Shown here: positions 1 through 8,384 of the stretch, piece after piece
How the letters are laid out: each line of letters opens with the position of its first letter
How positions within the stretch are numbered: position 1 is the stretch's first letter
Assembly (NCBI RefSeq): GCF_000471905.2
Contig: NW_006494789.1
Span: forward strand, 7,242,097-7,306,096
DNA: 64,000 bases
Direction: 5' to 3'
Origin: Amborella trichopoda
Taxonomy: Eukaryota > Streptophyta > Magnoliopsida > Amborellales > Amborellaceae
Position numbers and translations under genes: made by a program
The notes under the pieces: model-generated
Database searches by the model: none
Told to the model about the DNA's origin: nothing
The model's input: only the letters and a program-made list of their open reading frames with translations

Positions 1-45
1 GAGAGAAGATTTTGGTGGGTACCCTTAGATGTTAGAGGTAATTCT

Positions 46-705
46 CTCTCTTATCCTCTCTCCTTCTCTCTCCTCCTCTCTTCTTTCTNNNNNNNNNNNN
101 NNNNNNNNGGTTGGGTACCCGTTACGTATGTTAGAGGTAATTCTCTCTCTTATCCTCTCTCCTTCTCTCTCCTCCTCTCTTCTTTCTCTCTCCTCCTCTC
201 CTTCTCTCTCCTCCTCTCTTCTTTCTCTCTCCTCCTCTCCTTCTCTCTCCTCCTTCTCTCTCTTAATCTCTCCTCATCCTCTTTCTCTCTTTCTTCTCTT
301 TCTCTCTCTTCCTCTTTCCTTTCTCTCCTCTTCTTTCCTTTCTCTCTCTACTTCCTTCTTTTCTCTCTCTTTCTTTTCTTACTTTTCTTCCTCTTTCCTT
401 TCTCTCTCTTCTTCTTTCCTTTCTCTCTCTTTCTTTCTTTTCTCTCTCTTCCTCTTTCTTTTTTCTCTCTTCTTATTCCCTTTATCTCTCTTTCTTTCTT
501 TTCTCTCTCTTCCTCTTTCTTTTTTCTCTCTTCTTATTCCCTTTATCTCTCTACTTCCTTCTTTTCTCTCTCTTTCTTTCCTTACTCTCTCTTCCTCTTT
601 CCTTTCTCTCTCTTCTTCTTTCCTTTATCTTTTCTCTTCTTTTCTCTCTCTCTTCTTATTTTTTTTTCTTTCTTCAATCTCTGTCTTTCTATCTCGCTCT
701 CTTTA
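46..705 (+). repeat. Pyrimidine (CT) tract of the E1 LTR
   Basis: Nearly pure C/T of the type TCTCTC with CCT and TTT runs. It gives long Leu/Ser/Phe open frames that are compositional, not genes. It lies in U5, so it would be transcribed near the 5' end of the element RNA. Confidence 0.9.
89..108. other. Assembly gap (20 N)
   Basis: Twenty N inside the CT tract. The sequence before the gap (about 19-88) is repeated almost exactly after it (about 112-190), so the gap may be a failed join of one tract rather than missing DNA. Confidence 0.95.
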
Positions 706-1690
706 TACGGACAGCAACGTGGGCTTACCCTTTTTGGCGGGCCTCGCTGTGGTCTCTTTATTCTCTCTCTCTCTCTGCCTCCCTCTCTTCACAGGGACAG
801 TGATGTGGGCCTGTCCTTTTTGACGGGCCCCGTGTCGGTCCTTGTAGTCTCTTTCTCTGTCTCTTTTCTCTCTCAGAGACAATAATGTGGACCTACCTTT
901 TTTGGTGGGTGTCGTTGCAGTCTATGATTATTCTCTTTCTTCTAGATCATCTCTCTCCTCTCTCTCTTCTCTTTCTCTGTTCTTTCTGTCTTCTTTCCCT
1001 TTCTTCATAGACGGCAGCTAGGCCGTCGTCTGTGCACTCTCCTCTTCTCTCTCTCTCTGTTCATGAACGATAGATAAGCTGCGGTCTATGCATTCTCTCT
1101 TCCTTCTCTCATTTCACAAATAACTACTAAGCTGTCATCTGTGTATTCTCTCTTCTCTTTGTCTCTTTTCACATACGGCAGCAAAGCCGCTGTCTATACA
1201 TTCTCTCTCTTTCTCTCTTTTCACAGATGGCAGCTAAGCCACTATTTATGCTTTGTCTCTCTCTCTCATCTCTCTTTTCACAGACTGCTAGCCCAAGGTG
1301 CTGTTCATGTACTTTCATTCTCTCTTCTATCTCTTCGCAGACAGCAGCAAAGCTGCTTTCTATGCTCTCTCTTCTCTCTTTTCACAAATGGCAGCCCAAG
1401 CCGTCGTCTGTGTACTCTCACTATCTCTTCTATCTTTTGACAAACGGTAGCCCAAGTCGTTGTCTTAGTACTCTCACTCCCTATTCTCTCTTTTCACAAA
1501 TGGCAGCTAGGCTACCGTCTATGCTTTCCCTTTCTCTTCTCTCTCCCTCTTCACATACGGCAATCAAGCTGCCATCTGTTTCCTTCCTTTTTCTTCTCTC
1601 ACTTTCTTCTCGCACTCTCTTCTCTCTTAACTTTCTTGTTTCTTTTCATTTTTCTCTAAAGTGCTGAGTGAAAGCCAAGCCAGCGTTCGT
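706..1690 (+). repeat. U5 hairpin array of the E1 LTR
   Basis: About 16-18 units of 45-60 bp. Each has an inverted repeat of the type GACGGCAGC / GCTGTC(G)TC around an A-rich loop (AAAGCC, AAGCC, CTAGGCC), then a CT-rich spacer. Clear units start near 1,010, 1,175, 1,225 and 1,550. This is the same architecture as in the other LTRs but with different stem sequence from E3-E6. Confidence 0.75.
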
Positions 1691-2231
1691 CTCTCTCTAT
1701 CTCCTGCTCTTTCTTTCTCTTCTTTCTAATGTCTTTTCTTCATTTAACACCTTTTCCCTTTCCCTTTATTGTAAAATATGTCCCTTATCAAGGACATACC
1801 ATAAGGCTATCGAATAGACACAGACTCCTTCATGTTATTTTCCATTTTTCTTTGAGTACACATGCACCTATGCGCTCACCCTACGATAAGGTGGGGTCTT
1901 CTGACCCACTTGTCTATATTCTAATGTGTGTGTGTGGTGACAGGAAAGAAGAGATAAGAAAAGGGAGGTGATTTCCAACTGGCTACAGGTCAGGGGTCAT
2001 TCCACGTGATCTAAGAGGGTGCCCATGAGAGTCAGCTCGAGCGTGTCACGGACCCACATGAGGTAAGTCCCGCCTATTACCCAAATTCCTCTCTTTTCGA
2101 TTAGTATTCCTGCCCACGTCCTCTTTACATGGCTCTCAAGAGAGCAATCTCAAGTCCGGGGTCCATCTCGAACCTGGAATCACACCACCAGGTCATCCCA
2201 ACATAGGGGGTGAGATCGAGGAACCTAACCA
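1691..2231 (+). other. E1 U5 tail
   Basis: No gene. Shares with every other LTR the strings 'gtgcgctcacc', 'cccacttgtc', the TG run at 1,925-1,936 and 'gtgatctaagagggtgccc', and ends at the PBS. It marks the 3' end of U5. Confidence 0.7.
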
Positions 2232-2233
2232 GC

Positions 2234-2253
2234 TTGGCCACTCCACTGGGGAC
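2234..2253 (+). promoter_or_regulatory. E1 primer-binding site, tRNA-Arg type
   Basis: TTGGCCACTCCACTGGGGAC lies 2 nt after the LTR end. Plant tRNA-Arg with a GACTCC acceptor would give TGGCGACTCCRCTGGGGA, as I recall it; tRNA-Arg priming is known for Ogre elements. One mismatch in the CGAC part. Confidence 0.75.
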
Positions 2254-2478
2254 AAGCTACCCCATAGTCGAATCGTCCTTGTTTGGCTTTACTTTCTTTT
2301 GTTTACTGCACACTAACACACACATGTCTTTGGGGTTGTTTAACCTTTTAATTCGAGTAGGGGATTTTCTGATCCCCGCACTTATGAGTCCTTTTCAATT
2401 GCACGAACCTCGTTCCTGACCTTCTTTTTGAGTGTTAACCCTGTGTCACGCTCCTAGGTCTTAACCTGGATTCCTGCG

Positions 2479-2850
2479 ATGAGGGACCTAACGGTCCCTC
2501 ACTCCCCATCTCCTAGCCTTGGTGGACCCTCCACTAATGCACCTTGCATGGATGGCACGTTAGCCACCACGCACCGCATGCACCCTGCTATCGGCAAATT
2601 ACTTGTCAGTCCCACTGCTCGGGGCAACCGAAAGGCCATCCCTTCCCTTCTTGCACATGGAACTCCAGCTGTCGTTGCTCCTATGGGTTGCCGCAAGGCA
2701 ACCCCCTGCTCTTCATCACATCGGGCCCCTGTAGCAAGAGGCTTGACACGTAGAGGAGGAGGCCCTAAGGCTGTGACCTCCCACATACACTCTAGAGCTT
2801 CTGGGCCATCCACTCGAGCCACACCTCACGGGAACCTTCGGGCTGCCTAG
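2479..2850 (+). CDS. Leader ORF upstream of gag (E1 copy, 123 aa)
   Basis: ATG at 2,479, TAG at 2,848-2,850. No domain recognised. The protein is rich in Pro, Ser, Thr, His, Arg and Gly, with repeated motifs of the type TRATPxGN and RGGGP/RGGNPT. The same frame is readable in the E3 leader (15,801-16,274) and is fully open in E4 (42,357-42,875), although the copies differ at many positions; one indel between E3 and E4 is a whole codon. Ogre elements are known to carry an ORF1 before gag, so this may be its counterpart, but I see no sequence link. Only this copy has ATG at the shared start; E3 and E4 have GTG. It could also be structured leader RNA that happens to stay open. Confidence 0.4.
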   Translation: MRDLTVPHSPSPSLGGPSTNAPCMDGTLATTHRMHPAIGKLLVSPTARGNRKAIPSLLAHGTPAVVAPMGCRKATPCSSSHRAPVARGLTRRGGGPKAVTSHIHSRASGPSTRATPHGNLRAA

Positions 2851-4329
2851 AACCACTGTCCATGTTCTGGTCTTCTTGGACTTAGCCTGGTATATCTTTT
2901 GCATATGCATCGCACCACTCGGGGCAACCAAGTTGCAGCGTCTACTCAAGTACACGAGGGATGACCTCCTTGTCATTCCTCTCAACACTATTTGAGGTAA
3001 TTTTCCATCACCTGTATCCCCAATAAAAATACCGAGAGAGAAGTTCGCGACCTAGGCTTGCAAATACCAAAATGCCTGTGGACTACGGAAGTCATAGGAC
3101 AATAAGCACTTATCTGAAGTGAAAATTCCAACAGTTCGAGAATGGTCTGATAATGTTCAAGAACACCTGCCAAGTTTTGTCGCAATACAACGAGTTTTGG
3201 GCAGTGCAGTTGTCAAAATATTTTAGGGAAATCCTGCCTCTATCATGTAGAAAATGAGCTTTGTACTACAACACCATTATTGGAGCCTCAAATGGTCTCC
3301 AAACCATTTTCATTAGATTCAGAATGGTCGAAAATCCCTGGATACTAATTTTTGATATGTTTGGAAGCTTCTAGAGAAAGTTATAGCCAACCTACCCAAA
3401 ATGGGTAGGCCGTACGCTATTACGGTGCTCCCTTGGGCAACCAGTTTCTATTAATGGAAACTTTTCATCACTAATTTGGGGGCAAACATCACAAGGTCAT
3501 ATGTTCTTTATCTCGAGTCGGATCGAGCCCAGATTTTGGGAGCACGTTTGTCTAGTCGACCCAGACGATCTGATATATGGCACGCATGGTGATATGGCCA
3601 GAGTCGGGAGAAATCAAAGAAATAAGTTTTCCGAAAAAACGTAAAAGGTGCAGAAAAATTCCATCCACGCATCTCGCCAATCAAACTCTTATATCACAGA
3701 ACTCGAGTGTCAGATCGACCTCAAACCAAACCCATTGCGAGCCCTACGTCAAGGGCTTCACCTGAGCCAAACCTCGCACATGATTGACGGTCAGATTCGA
3801 TGCATAATGAGTACGAAGTTGCTGCAATTTCGACCATTGAAATCAAAACTTCGGCCAAAGTTTCCCAATTTGAAAAAAGGTCATCCGGGCATCAAATCGA
3901 GACGTTCATTTTGCAAAATGATTATGGTAACTTTTTCTTCATGCTACAATCAAGAAATCATCGAAAAACATCGAGAAATAGGCTGAATCTTAAAATTAAG
4001 ATTGCACATTTTTTTATGTTTTTGCCACATCATAATCATCGTGCGAAACTCAGATCCACGCCTCGAAATTGGTATGAAAACAATCATATTCTCCAGCTCA
4101 TCAAGAAAACAATAATCTTTAGACTTGATAGTGATCATAAAAGCCCTGAATCGGTCATAGAACGATTGTACAACCATTACAAGGTCTAATTTGAAATTAC
4201 TCAGATTGTTGATGTAGGGACAAAATCATCATTTTGCCCCATTTTCTTAGTCTTTTGAATTCTTTTAATACTTAATTTTTATCAATTAGGTTAAATTTTA
4301 GTCATCCACCCATGTTTGGGTCTTAATTT

Positions 4330-4337
4330 TATATAAA
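4330..4337 (+). promoter_or_regulatory. LTR TATA box (S)
   Basis: TATATAAA, at the same place as in the E3, E4 and E5 LTRs, after the conserved phrase 'ccacccatgtttggg'. Confidence 0.7.
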
Positions 4338-4369
4338 GAACGTATTATCTCATTACGCCCTTTTGGATG

Positions 4370-4375
4370 AATAAA
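4370..4375 (+). terminator. LTR poly(A) signal (S)
   Basis: AATAAA 33 bp after the TATA box. E3 and E4 have it at the matching place, so R probably starts between the two and ends shortly after. Confidence 0.6.
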
Positions 4376-4456
4376 AAATTTATTTTTGCTTGAGTGTTGG
4401 GTCATAGCTTGGAGAGAGACAGAGGAGAGAGAAAATTTAGATGGGTACTCCTTAGT

Positions 4457-5840
4457 AACTTTCTCTCTCCTCTTCTTTCTCTCTCTTCTCTCCTCTTCTT
4501 TTTTCTTTTCTCTCTCTTCTCTCTTCCTTCTCTCTATCTTCTCTTTCTTCCTTCTCTCTTCTCTCTCTCCTCTTCTTTCTCTTCTTTCTCCCTCTCTTTC
4601 TCTCTCTTCTCTCTCCCTCTTTCTCTCTTCTCTCTCCCTCTTTCTCTCTCCTTTTATTTCTCTCTCTTCTCTCGCCATCTTTCTCTCTTTCTATCTCTCC
4701 AATATAGATGGTAGTGTCAGTCGTTGCCTATGTCAATTCTCTCTTTCTCTCTTTACAGACGGCAGCAAGCTGCCATCTGTGTCTCTGTCTCCTTTCTTTC
4801 TCTCTTTTCTTCCTCTTCTCTCTCCTACTCCTCTCTCTTCTTTCTCTCTCTTTCTTCTCTCTTCTTTCTCTTTCTTCTTTCTCTCTTTGATACAAATGGC
4901 AACGTCAGTAGTCGCCTATGTCAATTCTCTCTTTCTCTCTCTTCACAAATGACAGCAAGTCACCATCTGTCTCTATCTCTCCTTCTACACATGAGTAATG
5001 ATGTGGGCTTACCCTTTTTTGTGGCCCTTGTTGGGGTTCTTGTGATCTCTTTATCTCTGTCCTCTCATGGGCACAGTGATGTGGGCTTATCCTTTTTGGC
5101 GGGCCTCATTACCGTCTCTGTGTTCTCTCTTCTTCTCTCTTATTCTTTTCGTTCCTTTCACAGACGATAATCAAGCCATTATCTGTGCTCTTTCTCTCCT
5201 CCCCTCTTCACAAACGACAGTCAAGTTACCATCTGTGTTCTGTCTCTCTCTCCCATCTTCGTAGATGACAGTCAAGTCGTCGTTTGTGTTCTTTCTCTCT
5301 CTCCCTTCTTCGTAGACAGTAGGCAAGTCACCGTATGCGTTCCTTTTCTCTCTCCCTTCTTCACAGACAGAAGCCAAGTTGTCATTTGTGTTCTCTACTC
5401 TCCCTTCTCTATCTTCTTTTCACTGTCTCTCTTCCTTCCTCTTTCTTGTCCCTTCTTTTCTCTTTCTTCTCTCTTCTTTCCTCTTTCTTCTCTCTTCTTT
5501 CCTCTTTATCCTCTCTTTTTTCTTTTTATCCTCTCTTCTTCTTTGCTTTCTTTTTCGATTCCCTATAATCTCTTTCTCTCTCTCCTCTTACAGGGGCAAT
5601 GACGTGGCCTACCACTTTTGATGGGCCTTGTTGCTACCCTTGTATCCTCTCCCCCATTCCCTCTCTTTCTTTTCTCTCATTTCACAGACGACAAGCAAGC
5701 CGTTGTCAATGCTCTTTCTCTTTCTTCCCTCTTTGCAGATGGCGTTAAGCCGCCGTCTATGTTCTTTCTGTCTCTCCTCTCTTTCGCAGACAACAACAAC
5801 CCGTCATTTGTGTATTTTCTCCTCCTTTTACTCTCCCTTC
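4457..5840 (+). repeat. Pyrimidine tract and U5 hairpin array of S
   Basis: CT tract 4,457-4,705, then hairpin units mixed with CT spacers to about 5,840. Best hairpin: ACAGACGGCAGC (4,755-4,766) against GCTGCCATCTGT (4,769-4,780), 11 of 12 positions complementary. Another is near 5,737: CAGATGGCG, loop, CGCCGTCT. Stem type is the same as in E1. A second run of nearly pure CT occurs at about 5,400-5,580. Confidence 0.75.
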
Positions 5841-6137
5841 TCTTCCTTTTAATGAATTTTCTCTATCTAACCCTTTTATTCCCTCACCCTTGTATTGTAA
5901 AAATATGTAGTGTTAATCCTTTGTCAAGGAGACGCCGGAAGGCTGTCAAATTGATACGAACTTGATCATGTTATTTTTTATTTTCCTTTGAGTACACATG
6001 CACATGTGCGCTCACCTTAAGACAAGGTGGGGCCTTCAGACCCACTTGTCTTGTACTCTAATGTGTGTGTGTGATTGAAGGAAAAGAAGAAATAGGCCAA
6101 ATGAAGCGATTTCGATTCAGCCATAAGTCTGAGGGGC

Positions 6138-6561
6138 ATTCCAACGTGATCTAAGAGGGCGCCCACATGAGTTAGCCCGAGTGAATCACAGACTTACGTG
6201 AGGTAAGTCCCACCTCACACTGTAATTCCTCTCTCATCGATTAGTAATCCTGCCCGTGTCCTCTTAACATGGTTCATGAGAGAGCGGTCTCAGGACTCGG
6301 GTCCATATCGAACCCGGAGCTAAGCCATCAGGTCACCCTGACCGAGGGCATTCCAACGTGATCTAAGAGGGCGCCCACATGAGTTAGCCCGAGTGAATCA
6401 CAGACTTACGTGAGGTAAGTTCCACCTCACACTGTAATTCCTCTCTCATCGATTAGTAATCTTGCCCGTGTCCTCTTAACATGGTTCATGAGAGAGCGGT
6501 CTCAGGATCCGGGTCCATATCGAACCCGGAGCTAAGCCATCAGGTCACCCTGACCGAGGGC
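6138..6561 (+). repeat. 212-bp tandem duplication in the S U5 tail
   Basis: 6,138-6,349 and 6,350-6,561 are nearly identical, with a few differences such as tcccacct/ttccacct and actcggg/atccggg. Each starts at 'cattccaacgtgatctaag' and ends 'ctgaccgagggc'. The other LTRs have one copy, so it arose in this LTR. Confidence 0.9.
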
Positions 6562-6581
6562 GAGATCGAGGCATCTAACTA

Positions 6582-7130
6582 AGCACATGCCTGCTCAGTT
6601 TGTGAGGAGTGGTCACAAGGACACTTCCTCACAAAATATGCTCAAAGTATGCGACTTTCAAAGGTTCGACCTATTGCTCTAGCCTGGGCTGACCCCCAGG
6701 TCACCCAAAACCCCTTTACAAGTGGCACCCACATGCCACCTCCACAAGCAGCCTCGAGCTCCCAACCAAAAGTCCACTGACAGCCATCTCCTCCCCCGTT
6801 CGTCCCCTCTCCCCTGGTCCAACTACTCAAGACCTGATACTCGAAGGCCTTCCCTAAGAGTACCCTCTTGAAATACCCTCTTCAGACTGGCTCTACCATT
6901 AGAGCTCACGAAAGAGCTCGGGGCAAGGCTCCCTTGGGTGATGAGGTCTTCCATCCCCCGTCTCTCCCTAAGCCAAGGCAGAAAATTGATCTGGCCCCCA
7001 TCCCTTGCCTCACCTCATAGAGACAGCCCTCTCATGTTTGAGAATAATGGACCATTCACAGTCTTGATCTATATTCTGGAGAAAAGTATACAAGAACTTA
7101 AGAGCCAAACATGAGCGAGGCGTGCAAATA
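6582..7130 (+). other. E1 leader, second part
   Basis: No gene. About 6,671-6,960 aligns with the E3 leader at 16,380-16,640 and the E4 leader at 42,915-43,170 ('tcgaaggccttccctaagagtacc', 'gagctcggggca'). About 85 bp after the solo LTR is unlike the other leaders. Confidence 0.6.
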
Positions 7131-8384
7131 ATGCCGAGAGAAGAACCCAAGACTCTCGAGACAAACATGCCTACTGACCCCCTAGCCAGAAACCCCTTTT
7201 ATCCACTACAGGCTACACCAAAGCCTGAGGATGAAAACTCAGAATTCTGCATGATTGTCAATGTCGTAGGAGACAACCCAATCTTGCAGCACTTGTGGTT
7301 CCAAGACCATCGCAAACCGGTCCTGACCCACTCAATGTATAAAGCTCGAGCTCGGTTGGGGCATGTCGAACCCTTGCTGACCGACCTGTCGCACCCAGTT
7401 CGGATTGTACACCAGACTCCGATCGCATAAGAGAGAAATCCCCCTAAAGAAACAGTCAGCGTGATGGTTATTTGGGATCCCAATGATGATCAAATAGACC
7501 GTATGAATCAGTTTGAGCATATGATGCGGAAGATGATGGAGAAGAGTGAGCTGATGGAAGGTACCCGTCTCCCTAGAAACTCATCTCATTAGGAAGCCAA
7601 ATCTCCTCATCCAGTTGATCTGGTCTCGAGGCAGCCAACTCCTCCACGTGACCACTCTTCCCCTCATTAGGTCTCACAAGCTGACATTGATGCCATGGTC
7701 ACCCACCATTTGCCGAGGCCGACAAATACCAGGAGTACCAGATATAGCCCTGAATCGGAAGCCCTATCCCTCTTATATTGATCAACTCTCATTTCCCTCA
7801 AATTACAAAAAGGGAAGAATCCCACTCCTCAACGACATGAGTTCACCTCACAAGCATATCACTCACTTCTATTCGGTGTGTCAGAGACAATAGCCGATGG
7901 GGGGCTTCTTCTCCATTAGTTTGTTGAAACTCTCGACATGCCAGCTTTCAAGTGGTATGCTGGACTTCCCTCGAACTGAGTGCAAACCTGGGAGGAAATG
8001 GAGGAATTGTTCTACAAGATCTTCTATGAAGTTGAAAGAGAAGTCTATACTATTGAACTTCTCACATTGACCCAGAGCCTAGATGAGCTGGTTGATCAAT
8101 TCATCACAAGATGGAGAGATCTGGCTGCGTACCAAACTATTCCCATGCTTGAAATTAACGCAGTCCAAACATGTGTGCACAACATATAGTTGGAAATCTC
8201 CTTGCATGTCGAGGCATTAAACTTGATCTCTATATCGGACCTAATCTCTAAAGCAGTTCGAATAGAGAGCCTCCTTAAACATCATTGCAAACTTCGAACC
8301 CCATCATCAAATGGGGAAAACAATCAAAGTTTTGGTAATCGTCTCAATTCTAAGGGCAATCTACAAAAAGCAGTGATTCGCGAT
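7131..8384 (+). pseudogene. gag: E1 gag, broken and interrupted by E2
   Basis: Capsid/nucleocapsid polyprotein N-terminal part. ATG at 7,131 is chosen because the frame then matches the E3 gag start ('NPFYPLQ' against 'NPFYHIQ'). First frame runs to 7,430 and stops; later parts follow in other frames. The retrotransposon-gag core is at about 7,930-8,190, with the features FKWYAGLPSN, WEEMEELFY and LVDQFITRWRDLA. The following piece (8,190-8,384) matches the E3/E4 segment 'SRHH...NNQGN...QQK' and is cut at the codons for AVI by the E2 LTR. At least three stops and two frame changes. No product is possible. Confidence 0.8.

Larger units (their letters stand above)
1..2231 (+). repeat. E1 5' LTR, R/U5 part (U3 outside window)
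   Basis: Starts just before the 'ggtaccc...ggtaa' block that stands before the CT tract in all LTRs here. It holds the pyrimidine tract (46-705), the hairpin array (706-1,690) and a U5 tail (1,691-2,231) with the shared block 'gtgatctaagagggtgccc'. It ends CTAACCA at 2,231 directly before the PBS, so this copy keeps the canonical CA end; most other copies end TA. Confidence 0.8.
2989..6581 (+). mobile_element. S: solo LTR of the same family inside the E1 leader
   Basis: Begins TATTTGAGGTAATTTT, the counterpart of TGTTTGAACGTATTTT at the other LTR starts, and ends CTAACTA. No PBS or coding region follows. Instead the E1 leader picks up where it stopped: the 'gctctagcctgggctgacccccaggtc' type block of the E4 leader is found about 90 bp later. 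Flanks AACAC (2,984-2,988) and AGCAC (6,582-6,586) fit a 5-bp target-site duplication with one transition. This is what recombination between two LTRs of one element leaves behind. Confidence 0.7.
1..8384 (+). mobile_element. E1: outermost Tat-lineage Ty3/gypsy element, left-truncated by the window and interrupted by S and E2
   Basis: Order seen: LTR end, tRNA-Arg type PBS, leader with a short ORF, (solo LTR 2,989-6,581), rest of leader, gag to 8,384. The leader resumes after the solo LTR at the point expected from the E3 and E4 leaders, so both halves belong to one element. At 8,384 the gag reading breaks inside the segment that E3 continues at about 18,080, and the E2 LTR begins. The remaining gag-pol of E1 must lie to the right of the window if the nesting model is right. 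Confidence 0.75.

Noticed and set aside
29..823. Long Leu/Ser/Phe-rich open frame
   Set aside because: It is a translated CT tract with N in it; the same happens at 4,386-4,952, 13,733-14,123, 40,038-40,677 and 63,181-63,504. No start context or conserved protein.
2989..7130. A separate full element with its own gag starting from the LTR at 2,989
   Set aside because: No PBS follows the LTR, and the text after it resumes the E1 leader with an AACAC/AGCAC flank; a solo LTR explains this with fewer events.
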